Below are positions 47,672 through 56,105 of a stretch of 64,000 bases of DNA, piece after piece; positions within the stretch are counted from its first letter, which is position 1, and each line of letters begins with the position of its first letter. The DNA comes from Rhizobium johnstonii 3841 (lineage in GTDB: Bacteria; Pseudomonadota; Alphaproteobacteria; Rhizobiales; Rhizobiaceae): the NCBI RefSeq assembly GCF_000009265.1, contig NC_008384.1:620001-684000 (forward strand). The letters are read 5' to 3'. Made by a program: the position numbers and the translations under genes. The notes under the pieces were generated by a model, which saw only the letters and a program-made list of their open reading frames with translations, had not been told where the DNA came from and did not search any database.

Positions 47672-49213
47672 TCAGGCACTCCTTGCAAGGGCATAGGGCG
47701 GTGTCGCGCGGGCGATCTCCAGAACGTCGGAAAGGCACATCCGGCGCCGGTTGGCGTTGGCGAGCTTCAGCGGAAAATCGGTGCGGGCATGGGCGCCGCG
47801 CGATTCCATCCGCAGGCTGGCAAAGACGGCGATCAGCAGCGCGACGATGGCCGGATCGGCGGCCGGGCCGTTGCCTTCTGCAAGCGGCAGCAGGGCGGCG
47901 ATCGCCCCCTGAATGGCGCCGGCATTGCGCAGCACGCCGAGAGGACGCGAGACGTTCGGCCGGACGAGCGATGCATCGGCAGCCGCCGGCAGTCTCTCGG
48001 CGAAGATGGCGCTGATGGCACCTACGGGCACGCCTGATATGTCGCGCGCCGCCCGCATGCCCATGACAGCCGCCTCCAGCAGCGAATTGCTGGCAAGCCG
48101 GTTTGCGCCGTGCAGACCGGTCGCGGCCGCCTCACCGGCGACCCAGAGACCGGGAACCGAGCTGCGGCCATTTGCATCCGTGGCGACGCCGCCCATGTGA
48201 TAGTGAACGGCCGGGCGCACAGGAATGAGGTCTTTCGCCGGATCGATGCCGGCCTCGCCGCAAAGGGCGGAGATGACAGGAAAACGAGCGGCAAAGCGGC
48301 TGCCGAGAGCCGCGCGGGCGTCGAGAAAGACTCGGCCGCCGCGGGCGATTTCGGCGCTGATCGCCCGCGCCACCACGTCGCGCGGCGCAAGCTCTGCGCC
48401 GAATATGCGGGCCATGAAGCGTTCGCCGCGCTCGTTGACGAGCAAGGCCCCCTCCCCGCGCACCGCCTCGCTGATGAGCGCCAGCGGCCGGCGGCGTGAA
48501 TCGAGTGCGGTCGGATGGAACTGGACGAATTCCATATCGGCGAGCGCGGCACCCGCCCTTGCCGCGAGCGCGATCCCCTGGCCGAAATTGCCCATCGGAT
48601 TGGTGGTCGCGTCGTAAAGCCCGCCGATGCCGCCGGTGGCGAGCACCACCTTCGAGGTCGGCAGAATGGCCGCGCCATTCGCGGTCGCGCAGAGCAGGCC
48701 GGCGACCCGCTCGCCGTCCATCAGAATCCGCCGCGCCTCGAAACCTTCGAGCACTGATATAGCTGGCGTTTCCATCACTGCTTTGATCAGCGCGGCGATG
48801 ATCGCAGCACCCGAGCCGTCGCCTTCGGCATGGACGATACGGCGGCGATTATGGGCCGCCTCCAGTCCGAGCGAGAGTTCGCCCGCGGCATTCCGGTCGA
48901 AACGGACGCCGGCTTGCTCCAGCGCCGCGATCGCCGCCGGGGCCTCGGCGATGATGCCGGCGGCGACCAGCGGATCGCAAAGCCCGTCGCCGGCCGCAAG
49001 CGTATCGGCAAGATGCAGCGCCGCGCTATCGTCGGCGCCCATGCTAGCGGCGATGCCGCCCTGCGCCCAGGCGCTCGATGTCTCCGCGCCAAGGGCCGCG
49101 CGGGTGACGATCACGGAGGGTTCAGGCGCCAGTGTCAGCGCGGTCATCAACCCCGCAAGCCCGCTGCCGACGATCACCGTGCGCCCAGTGAGATGCTCGA
49201 GAATCTCGGTCAT
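47672..49213 (-). CDS. nadB: L-aspartate oxidase
   Basis: A 513-residue flavoprotein that oxidises aspartate to iminoaspartate for NadA. FAD-binding TVIVGSGLAGLMTAL at the N-terminus, SSAWAQGGIAA, FVQFHPTAL, HYHMGGV and GLHGANRLASNSLLEA are all present. The start at 49213 overlaps the nadA stop by 4 bp (ATGA), which fixes it although the frame extends to 49600. Confidence 0.95.
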   Translation of the reverse strand: MTEILEHLTGRTVIVGSGLAGLMTALTLAPEPSVIVTRAALGAETSSAWAQGGIAASMGADDSAALHLADTLAAGDGLCDPLVAAGIIAEAPAAIAALEQAGVRFDRNAAGELSLGLEAAHNRRRIVHAEGDGSGAAIIAALIKAVMETPAISVLEGFEARRILMDGERVAGLLCATANGAAILPTSKVVLATGGIGGLYDATTNPMGNFGQGIALAARAGAALADMEFVQFHPTALDSRRRPLALISEAVRGEGALLVNERGERFMARIFGAELAPRDVVARAISAEIARGGRVFLDARAALGSRFAARFPVISALCGEAGIDPAKDLIPVRPAVHYHMGGVATDANGRSSVPGLWVAGEAAATGLHGANRLASNSLLEAAVMGMRAARDISGVPVGAISAIFAERLPAAADASLVRPNVSRPLGVLRNAGAIQGAIAALLPLAEGNGPAADPAIVALLIAVFASLRMESRGAHARTDFPLKLANANRRRMCLSDVLEIARATPPYALARSA

Positions 49214-50181
49214 ATCGCCAGCATCCTCTCGACGGCGCGGCGCGCGGCCACCGCAATTGCCGGATCGACGGTGACCTCGTGGCGATTTTCCTCGAGTGCC
49301 GCGCGGATATTGGCCAGCGTGATGCGCTTCATATGCGGGCAGAGATTGCAGGGGCGAATGAACTCGACATCGGGATGGTGCACGGCGACATTGTCGCTCA
49401 TCGAGCATTCGGTGAGCAGCACGACGCGTGCCGGCTTCTGCCTGCCGACATAGTCCGACATGACAGCGGTGGAGCCGGCGAAATCGGCTTCCGCCACCAC
49501 TTCGGGCGGGCATTCCGGATGGGCGAGTACCGTCACGCCCGGATGGTTTTCGCGCAGCTGGCGCACATCCTCGGCGGTGAAGAGTTCGTGCACCTCGCAA
49601 TGGCCATGCCAGGCGATGATCTCGACGCCAGTCTCGCGGGCGACGTTGCGCGCCAGATATTCGTCCGGGATCATCAGCACCTTCGGCACGCCGAGCGATT
49701 CCACCACCTGCTTGGCATTGCCCGAGGTGCAGCAGATGTCGGAGGCAGCCTTCACTGCGGCCGAGGTGTTGACATAGGTGACGATGGGCACGCCGGGATG
49801 GGCCTGGCGCAGCAGGGCGATATCCTCGGGCGTGATCGAATCCGCCAGCGAACAGCCGGCGCCGAGATCCGGGATCAATACTGTTTTCTCAGGGTTCAGC
49901 AGCTTGGCGGTCTCGGCCATGAAATGCACGCCGGCAAGCACGATGACATCGGCGTCGACCTCGATCGCCTTGCGGGCGAGCGCCAGGCTGTCGCCGACGA
50001 TATCGGCCACGCCGTGGAAGATCTCCGGTGTCTGATAGTTGTGCGCGAGAATGACGGCGTTGCGGCGGCGCTTGAGTTCGAGGATCGCGTCGACGTCATT
50101 TTCGAACGTCATCCATTCGGCTTTGGGAATGACGCGGCTGACGCGCTCGTAGAGCGAGGATGCGGAAACAGGATAATTCAT
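49210..50181 (-). CDS. nadA: Quinolinate synthase
   Basis: A 323-residue [4Fe-4S] enzyme that condenses iminoaspartate and dihydroxyacetone phosphate. Motifs: LAHNYQTPEI, AETAKLLNPEKTVLIPD, GAGCSLADSI, CCTSGNA and FIRPCNLCPHMK, which supply the cluster cysteines and substrate-binding residues. First gene of the operon; GGAGCCGGTC upstream contains the ribosome site. Two palindromes in the 70 nt upstream are the likely regulator sites. Confidence 0.96.
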   Translation of the reverse strand: MNYPVSASSLYERVSRVIPKAEWMTFENDVDAILELKRRRNAVILAHNYQTPEIFHGVADIVGDSLALARKAIEVDADVIVLAGVHFMAETAKLLNPEKTVLIPDLGAGCSLADSITPEDIALLRQAHPGVPIVTYVNTSAAVKAASDICCTSGNAKQVVESLGVPKVLMIPDEYLARNVARETGVEIIAWHGHCEVHELFTAEDVRQLRENHPGVTVLAHPECPPEVVAEADFAGSTAVMSDYVGRQKPARVVLLTECSMSDNVAVHHPDVEFIRPCNLCPHMKRITLANIRAALEENRHEVTVDPAIAVAARRAVERMLAI

Positions 50182-50195
50182 GACCGGCTCCTAAT

Positions 50196-50214
50196 TATGC
50201 TCTGTTTGAGCATA
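50196..50214. promoter_or_regulatory. Candidate NAD-regulator operator 1
   Basis: TATGCTC (50196-50202) and GAGCATA (50208-50214) form a perfect inverted repeat with 5-nt spacer TGTTT, 15 nt upstream of the nadA start. A site with the same half-sequence lies 15 nt further upstream. Confidence 0.7.
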
Positions 50215-50228
50215 TCATGAGCAAAGAG

Positions 50229-50249
50229 ATATTCTCACCGTGAGCATAT
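50229..50249. promoter_or_regulatory. Candidate NAD-regulator operator 2
   Basis: ATATTCTCA and TGAGCATAT (50229-50237, 50241-50249) form an inverted repeat with one mismatch, reaching to the stop codon of the regulator gene. The half-site TGAGCATA is shared with operator 1, so cooperative binding is likely. Confidence 0.65.
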
Positions 50250-50250
50250 G

Positions 50251-51147
50251 TCAATTGCGAGAGAGCGGTAATTTCGTTCCTGCCAGCGCGCGTTCTTCGA
50301 GAACGGTATGGCGAAAGCGGAAAAGCTTGGCCGGGCGGCCGCCGGTTTCGCTTTCGGTTCCGCCGGTTTCCTCGACCAGTTCCTGCTGTTCGATGAGGCG
50401 GCGGAAGTTCTGCTTGTGCAGCGTCAGTCCCGCCAAAGCTTCGATGGTGCGCTGCAGCCTCAGCAGCGTAAAACTCTCCGGCATCAGCTCGAAGACGACG
50501 GGGCGGTATTTGATCTTGGCGCGCAGCCGGGCGATGCCGGTGGCGAGAATTCGGCGGTGATCGGCAAACATCGCGCGGCCGAGATTGGCCTCCGCCCCGC
50601 ATCCGGCTTCCGAGACGAGCCCCGCCTCGTAAAGCAGTTCGTAGCGCTGCAGGGCCAGATCCTCGTTCCAGCCGCCGCCGTCGAGGCCGAAAGTGAAATC
50701 TGCCCGGCGATGGCGATGGTCGCGTCTTGCCGGATCGGCATCGGCCCAGCTCCTCAGACGCGCCATGATCTCGTCAAGCACGGCTGGCCGGCCCTGCCGG
50801 TGGTCTTCCCAGGGGAAATATTCGTACCAGCCGTGCCATCCCGGCCGGCCGGCGCCGGATTGCTCGTTGACGAGGCCGAGATAGCTGATCGAGATCGTCC
50901 GCCCGCCTGGGATGTCGTTGTTCCGGTCGCGGTCGGCGAAGGTATAGAGCTGTTCGAGATAGCCGACGGGATGTTCCGTCTGCTCCTGCACCCATTCGCG
51001 CAGGCCAGATTGCAGGGTGCGATGACCCATTTCGAAGGGGCCCGACGGCAGCGCATTGCCGGAACGGATGGTCATCACGCGCGGTTCGTCCCCCGTCACC
51101 GCGACGAGCACCGCAATCAATTCCGCATGCGCAAAGCCGATCGTCAC
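50251..51147 (-). CDS. nadQ: Nudix-type transcriptional regulator of NAD synthesis (NadQ-like)
   Basis: The N-terminal 150 residues resemble a Nudix fold without a full catalytic box (TIGFAHAELIAVLVAVTGDEP, LQSGLREWVQEQT, EQLYTFADRDR). The C-terminal part is a winged helix (LLRLQRTIEALAGLTLHKQNFRRLIEQQELV in two pieces). This fits the alpha-proteobacterial NadQ regulators of nadABC. It lies directly upstream of nadA with two palindromes between. The start is uncertain: I chose the GTG at 51147; the frame runs to a GTG at 51249. Confidence 0.78.
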   Translation of the reverse strand: MTIGFAHAELIAVLVAVTGDEPRVMTIRSGNALPSGPFEMGHRTLQSGLREWVQEQTEHPVGYLEQLYTFADRDRNNDIPGGRTISISYLGLVNEQSGAGRPGWHGWYEYFPWEDHRQGRPAVLDEIMARLRSWADADPARRDHRHRRADFTFGLDGGGWNEDLALQRYELLYEAGLVSEAGCGAEANLGRAMFADHRRILATGIARLRAKIKYRPVVFELMPESFTLLRLQRTIEALAGLTLHKQNFRRLIEQQELVEETGGTESETGGRPAKLFRFRHTVLEERALAGTKLPLSRN

Positions 51148-51278
51148 AGGGGACCGAATACTCCGTTCCGAATGAATCGAACGGATAATTCCTGACACAG
51201 GCCGGGACGGAAGCCAATGGAGAGGAAGCGCCTTTGCAGCGCTTCCCACATCATCGAGGCAATAGAACGCGTTTGCCC

Positions 51279-52094
51279 TCAGCTATCGCCCGTCTCGCTT
51301 TTCAGCCGCTGCAGGAAGATCTCCAGTTCCGCGTCGTCGATACCGACGAGATGGCGCTTTTCCGGATAGGCGCCTGTCCTGACATCCTCGGCAAATTCCG
51401 TGAAGGCGGCGATGCGCTCGCGCTGCAGCCGGTCATGTTCGGCGGCAAAGTCGCGATAGATCTTGGCGTGGCGCGGAGTGTGGTCGCGATTGGCGCCGAG
51501 CACGTCGTCGGCGAAGAGATATTGGGCGTCGCAGCCGCTGCCTGCCCCCATGGAGATCATCAGCATCGAGGTGTTGCTGCTGATGGCGGCAGCGACATCC
51601 CCCGGCACGACTTCGATTTCGGCGGCGAAGGCGCCGGCCTCTTCCAGTGCCTTGGTCTGCCGCCAGATTTCGGCCGCACTCGCCGCCGTCTTGCCGACGG
51701 CACGGAAGCCGCCGGTCCAGGTCGCCTTCGAAGGGATCAGTCCGAGATGGCCGCAGACCGGGATACCCTCGTCCCGCATGCGCCGGATCGTCTGCAGGCT
51801 TGCGGCGCAATAGACCGCATCGCCGCCCGCCTTGAGCGCCGCAAAGGCGGCACGCAGATAGTCTTCCGCCGAGACATGGTCGCCATATTCGAGCCCCGGA
51901 ATGGCAAAGAGAGTGGGGGCGATCTCGCGAAAGACCGGCCCGAGCAGCGAGGGCGGCACTGAGACGATGTCGATCCCGGCCTTTTCGGCGGCGTCCGCCT
52001 CCTCCAGCGAGGTGACGCGCAGCATGGTGAGCTGGCGCTTGCCTTTTTCCGCAAGCAGATCGGCGACCGTCGCGCGTTTATGTTTCTTCATCAT
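51279..52094 (-). CDS. Ketopantoate hydroxymethyltransferase (PanB)-like protein
   Basis: A 271-residue TIM barrel of the PanB family: LTMLRVTSLEEADAAEKAGID, GHLGLIPSKATWTGGFRAVGKT and EIEVVPGDVAAAIS follow the PanB pattern. PanB makes ketopantoate for coenzyme A. No panC is nearby, and the gene sits 26 nt after the ferredoxin reductase in a mocDEF-like operon, so it may be a paralogue with another keto-acid substrate. The family call is firm, the substrate is not. Confidence 0.8.
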   Translation of the reverse strand: MMKKHKRATVADLLAEKGKRQLTMLRVTSLEEADAAEKAGIDIVSVPPSLLGPVFREIAPTLFAIPGLEYGDHVSAEDYLRAAFAALKAGGDAVYCAASLQTIRRMRDEGIPVCGHLGLIPSKATWTGGFRAVGKTAASAAEIWRQTKALEEAGAFAAEIEVVPGDVAAAISSNTSMLMISMGAGSGCDAQYLFADDVLGANRDHTPRHAKIYRDFAAEHDRLQRERIAAFTEFAEDVRTGAYPEKRHLVGIDDAELEIFLQRLKSETGDS

Positions 52095-52120
52095 CTATTC
52101 CTTTGAAAATATCGGGCGGC

Positions 52121-53347
52121 TCAGGCGGCGAGCAGGGATTTCAGCTTGATGTCGCTGGCTGCCAGTGCTGCCGGGTTCGGATGGGCGCGCGCTGCGATCA
52201 GCATTTCGGCGAGCCTGATGTCACGCGCCACCGCATTGCCCTGTCCGATGCCGCTTGCGGCGATCAAGCGTCCGTCGGCGTCGAGATGGAAAAGAATGAA
52301 GGCGCCTGCGCCGAGATCGCGGCGCTGATGCGCGGCAGCCCCTTCGGCAAGGCCTGATATCTGGAGCGTCATGTCGTATTGATCCGACCAGAACCACGGC
52401 ACTGATGAAACGGCTTCATTGAGGCCGAGCATGTTGGCCGCGGCCAATGTGCCCTGCTCCTGGGCATTGCGCCAGGATTCGAGCCGCACCCGCCGGCCGC
52501 CATAGATCGACAGCGGAAAGGAGCAGCAATCGCCGGCCGCAAAGACATCAGGTGCGGAGGTCTGGAGATGGGTGTCGACGGCAATGCCGTTGTCGATTGC
52601 GAGGCCTGCCCTTTCGGCGATCTCGACATTCGGCCGTGCGCCGATGCCGACGAGGACGAGATCGGCTTCGATCACCTCTCCGGTCGACAATCGGATCAGG
52701 GCTTTTCCGCTTTCTTCGGTCAGCGCCTCGATGGAGACGCCGCAGCGGATATCGACGCCTTCAGCGCGGTGGCGCTCGGTGAGCAGATGGGCGATCTCCT
52801 CCGGCACGCCGCGCTTCAGTACGCGTTCCAGCCCCTCGATGACGGTGACGCCGGCGCCGAGCAACCGCGCCGTCGCCGCAAGTTCCAGTCCGATGAAGCC
52901 GCCACCGATGATGGCGATATGCCGGCCCGGCTTCATTGCTTCGCGCAGCGCCGCCGCATCGTGATGCGTCCGCAGTGCGCGAATATGCCGGCTGCCCTCC
53001 GGCGCACCGGGGAGCGAACGCGCGGCCGCACCGGTTGCGAGCAGAAGCTTGTCGTAGGAAAGCGCCGTCCCGTCCGAAAGCGTGACGATCCTGGATGCGG
53101 GATCGAAATCCCTGGCCTCCAGGCCGGTGAGCAGCCGGATGCCGTTTTCGGCGTATTTTTCCGCCGCGGCGATGAATTTCGGATCGCTTGCATCGGTGGA
53201 GCCGGCCTTCGAAAGCGGCGGCCGTTCATAAGGAGGAAGCGGCTCGGCGCCGACCAGCGTTATCTCGCCAGCAAAGCCCTTTTCCCGCAAGGCGAAGGCA
53301 GCGCGCGCACCGCATTCGCCCGCACCCAGGATGACGTAATGAGCCAT
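52121..53347 (-). CDS. FAD-dependent ferredoxin reductase (MocF-like)
   Basis: A 408-residue pyridine-nucleotide reductase of the rhodocoxin/putidaredoxin-reductase type: N-terminal FAD motif VILGAGECGARAAFAL, LLATGAAARSLPG, NAD-binding IIGGGFIGLELAA and C-terminal ATG-type segment DVFAAGDCCSFP. It transfers electrons from NAD(P)H to the Rieske ferredoxin encoded 11 nt upstream. In S. meliloti the same trio (mocDEF) serves rhizopine breakdown. Confidence 0.9.
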   Translation of the reverse strand: MAHYVILGAGECGARAAFALREKGFAGEITLVGAEPLPPYERPPLSKAGSTDASDPKFIAAAEKYAENGIRLLTGLEARDFDPASRIVTLSDGTALSYDKLLLATGAAARSLPGAPEGSRHIRALRTHHDAAALREAMKPGRHIAIIGGGFIGLELAATARLLGAGVTVIEGLERVLKRGVPEEIAHLLTERHRAEGVDIRCGVSIEALTEESGKALIRLSTGEVIEADLVLVGIGARPNVEIAERAGLAIDNGIAVDTHLQTSAPDVFAAGDCCSFPLSIYGGRRVRLESWRNAQEQGTLAAANMLGLNEAVSSVPWFWSDQYDMTLQISGLAEGAAAHQRRDLGAGAFILFHLDADGRLIAASGIGQGNAVARDIRLAEMLIAARAHPNPAALAASDIKLKSLLAA

Positions 53348-53358
53348 GCCGGCCTCCC

Positions 53359-53673
53359 TCAGAGCGAGATGAAGACGGCACCGTCTTCGATCTTGACAGG
53401 ATAAGTCTTGAGATTGACGCAGACCGGCGCACCCTTGGCTTCGCCCGTTTTGTAGTTGAAGCGGCCATTATGCTTTGGACATTCGATGATCTCATCCATG
53501 ACAAGCCCATCGGCGAGATGGATATGTTCATGCGTGCAGAGCCCGTCGGTCGCGAAGAATTCGTCGTCCGGGCTGCGATAGACCGCGAATGTGCGCCCGT
53601 CGTGGTCGAAGCGGATGACATCCTCCTCGTCGATCTCGTCCTTGTCGCAGACCTGGATCCAATTTCCGCTCAT
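53359..53673 (-). CDS. Rieske [2Fe-2S] ferredoxin (MocE-like)
   Basis: A 104-residue single-domain Rieske protein: LCTHEH and ECPKHNGRF supply the CxH and CxxH ligands with normal spacing. It is the electron carrier between the reductase (downstream) and the desaturase-like oxygenase (upstream). Confidence 0.93.
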   Translation of the reverse strand: MSGNWIQVCDKDEIDEEDVIRFDHDGRTFAVYRSPDDEFFATDGLCTHEHIHLADGLVMDEIIECPKHNGRFNYKTGEAKGAPVCVNLKTYPVKIEDGAVFISL

Positions 53674-53694
53674 CTTTTCCTCCCTCGATTGTCT

Positions 53695-54783
53695 TTATTG
53701 CGCGGCCGGGGCCAACTCGTTGTGGAATTCCTCGCGATAGGGCCGCGCGGTGGCCGGCAGGTCGCGCTTCAGGAAATAATCCTCGTTGCGCAGCTGGCGC
53801 AGGAAGGCCGGGATCATCTCGCGATAGCCGGACCAGATCGACGGGTTCGGCGCCGGCAGGTCGTGTTTGATCATCGCGTGCAGCTTGGGTAGCGCGTGGT
53901 AGGGCACCATCGGAAACATGTGATGTTCGACGTGATAATTCATGTTCCAGTAGATGAAGCGGCTGATCGGGTTCATATAGACCGTGCGGCTGTTCAACCG
54001 ATGATCGATGACATTGTCGGCAAGACCGCCATGCTGTAGCAGTCCGGTCAGCACATGGTGCCAGGCGCCGTAAAGGCGCGGCAGGCCGACCAGCACGAGC
54101 GGCAGGATCGAACCCATGGCGATCGCGGCCGCGATCGTCGCGACATAGATCGCCAGCCAGATGCGGGCGATGCGGATGGCCTTTGGCTGCTCCATCTCGG
54201 GAATGAACGTCTTTTCCGCCGCGCTGACGACGCCGAAGGCATTGCGCAGCATATCGACGATCGCATGCCAGGCGTCGAGGATGCCGAAGAAATTAAGCAC
54301 CAGCCGGAAGAGATCAGGCGGCCGCATGACGGCGATCTCGGGATCGCGGCCGACGATCACCGTATCGGTATGGTGGCGCGCATGGCTCCAGCGCCAGGTC
54401 ACCGGATTGCGCATGATCATGAAGCAGGCAATCTGGTAGACGACATCGTTCATCCAGCGCGTCTTGAAGGCGGTGCCGTGACCGCATTCGTGCCAGCGGC
54501 TGTCGGTGGCCGAGCCGTAGAGCACGCCATAGGCGAGGAAGAAGGGCACGGCCACCCACGAGCCCCAGAAATAGATGCCGAGCCCGGCAAAGATTGCCAT
54601 GGCGCCGAGCCAGATGATCGTGTCGCGGATCGCCGGCGCATCGGAGCGCTGCATCAGCGCCTTCATCTCCTTGCGCGGAATGTCGGTGTGATACCATTCG
54701 GCTGCCGCAAGCCCCGTCTCGATGGCGGTGCGACCGCTTTCGCCGAGAAGGTCGTAGTCACGTTTCTTCGTCTGGCTCGCCAT
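53695..54783 (-). CDS. Fatty-acid-desaturase-family membrane oxygenase (MocD-like)
   Basis: A 362-residue di-iron membrane enzyme with the three His boxes HECGHG, SHARHH and HVEHH and four hydrophobic helices. With its ferredoxin and reductase it resembles MocD, thought to demethylate the rhizopine 3-O-methyl-scyllo-inosamine; a hydroxylation or demethylation of a related compound is likely. The ATG at 54783 follows GGAGGCG. First gene of the operon, divergent from the LacI gene. Confidence 0.88.
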   Translation of the reverse strand: MASQTKKRDYDLLGESGRTAIETGLAAAEWYHTDIPRKEMKALMQRSDAPAIRDTIIWLGAMAIFAGLGIYFWGSWVAVPFFLAYGVLYGSATDSRWHECGHGTAFKTRWMNDVVYQIACFMIMRNPVTWRWSHARHHTDTVIVGRDPEIAVMRPPDLFRLVLNFFGILDAWHAIVDMLRNAFGVVSAAEKTFIPEMEQPKAIRIARIWLAIYVATIAAAIAMGSILPLVLVGLPRLYGAWHHVLTGLLQHGGLADNVIDHRLNSRTVYMNPISRFIYWNMNYHVEHHMFPMVPYHALPKLHAMIKHDLPAPNPSIWSGYREMIPAFLRQLRNEDYFLKRDLPATARPYREEFHNELAPAAQ

Positions 54784-54847
54784 TATCCGCCTCCCATTGC
54801 CCTTGCCTGGGAGAATAGGTTGACTTTGGAAAGCGCTCAATGCAGGC

Positions 54848-54864
54848 TTGATATAATCTATCAA
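54848..54864. promoter_or_regulatory. Inverted repeat in the mocD-like/LacI divergent region
   Basis: TTGATA and TATCAA form a perfect 6-bp inverted repeat with a 5-nt spacer, between the two divergent start codons. Its sequence differs from the LacI-type palindromes, so it may be a promoter-linked or second regulator site. Confidence 0.4.
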
Positions 54865-54889
54865 AAGCCATCAAGATTGGCTTGCATTC

Positions 54890-54905
54890 ATGATTGAATC
54901 CATCA
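54890..54905. promoter_or_regulatory. Degenerate LacI-type operator over the LacI ribosome site
   Basis: ATGATTGAATCCATCA closely matches the perfect palindrome at 55946-55965 (ATGATGGAATTCCATCA) apart from one substitution and one missing base. It lies just upstream of the LacI start, fitting autoregulation. Confidence 0.55.
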
Positions 54906-54914
54906 GGAACACCA

Positions 54915-55943
54915 ATGCGCCGTCCCACCATATCCGATCTTGCCCGCGCCTCCGGCGTCAGTGTCGCCACCGTCGACCGCGTTCTTAACGCGCGCCACCG
55001 CGTGCGCGAGGAAACGGCGCGACGGGTCTATGATGCGGCGCAGTCGATCGGCTATCACGCTGTCGGCCTCATCAAGCAGCGCGTCTTCGAGGATCTGCCG
55101 CAATACAGGCTCGCCTTCCTGCTGCAGAAGCCGATGCAGCCCTTCTATCAGAGCTTCGTGCGTGAGATCGAAACCGCAGCGCGGGCGCTCACGACCGCGC
55201 GCATCCAGACGCAGATCGACTTTCCTTCAGCCGCGACACCGGCAGCCATCGTCGAAAAGATCAAGGCGCTCGGTGCCCGCAACCAGGCCGTTGCTCTCGT
55301 CGGTCCGGATTATCCGGCGGTGACGACGGCGGTCGAGGAGTTGAAGGAGCGCGGCATTCCCGTCTTCTCGCTGCTCTCCGATCTCGCCACGGGCGTGCGC
55401 GACGCCTATGTCGGCGTCAACAACCGCAAGGTCGGGCGCACCGCCGCCTGGACGATTGCACGGACGGCCGGCAGACCCGGCAAGGTCGCCTGTTTCGTCG
55501 GCAGCCACCGCTTTCACGGCCATGAGCTCAGAGAAATCGGCTTCCGCTCCTATTTTCGCGAGAATGCGCCCGAGTTCGATGTCGTCGACACGCTGATCAA
55601 TCTCGAGACCGCCGAAATCACGCATGAGGCGACGTTGACACTGCTGCAGAAACATCCGGATCTCGTCGGCCTCTATGTCTGCGGCGGCGGCATGGAGGGG
55701 GCAATTTCGGCATTCCGCGAAGAAGGCGTCGGCGGCAAGATCGTCCTGGTGGTCAACGAGCTGACGCCCGACAGCAAAGCCGGCCTTGCCGACGATATCG
55801 TCGCCATGGCGATCGGTACCCCCCTGCCCGCTCTCTGTAAGGAATTGATGGTGCTGATGACGGGCGCCATCGAAAACGGCGAAACGGCTGTTCCCGGGCA
55901 ACTCTTCCTGCCTTTCGATATCCATATTTCGGAGAACATCTAA
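54915..55943 (+). CDS. LacI-family transcriptional regulator
   Basis: A 342-residue LacI protein: helix-turn-helix TISDLARASGVSVATVDRVLNARHRVREETARR in two parts, then a periplasmic-binding-protein-like domain (FAVNN-equivalent YVGVNNRKVGRTAA). The ATG at 54915 has AGGA 7 nt upstream; 54894 would add seven residues. It is similar to the sugar-responsive, inositol/rhizopine-type regulators. It probably controls the mocD-like operon, itself and the TIM-barrel gene downstream, through the palindromes described. Confidence 0.9.
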   Translation: MRRPTISDLARASGVSVATVDRVLNARHRVREETARRVYDAAQSIGYHAVGLIKQRVFEDLPQYRLAFLLQKPMQPFYQSFVREIETAARALTTARIQTQIDFPSAATPAAIVEKIKALGARNQAVALVGPDYPAVTTAVEELKERGIPVFSLLSDLATGVRDAYVGVNNRKVGRTAAWTIARTAGRPGKVACFVGSHRFHGHELREIGFRSYFRENAPEFDVVDTLINLETAEITHEATLTLLQKHPDLVGLYVCGGGMEGAISAFREEGVGGKIVLVVNELTPDSKAGLADDIVAMAIGTPLPALCKELMVLMTGAIENGETAVPGQLFLPFDIHISENI

Positions 55944-55945
55944 GC

Positions 55946-55965
55946 AATGATGGAATTCCATCATT
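55946..55965. promoter_or_regulatory. Perfect 20-bp palindrome, candidate LacI operator
   Basis: AATGATGGAATTCCATCATT is a perfect 20-bp palindrome, 3 nt after the LacI stop and 140 nt before the TIM-barrel gene. The size and centre symmetry suit a LacI-family dimer. Confidence 0.7.
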
Positions 55966-56105
55966 CCGTTCGAAATTCTCTCAGCAATGAAAGCCGGCGC
56001 CGGCGATGACGGATGGATTGCGGCGCGAATTCCGATAGAGATTCGCGGGATCCATTCACGAGGACCGCTCCGCCCTGACGCGGAGATCAGGAGGAGATAC
56101 CGATC

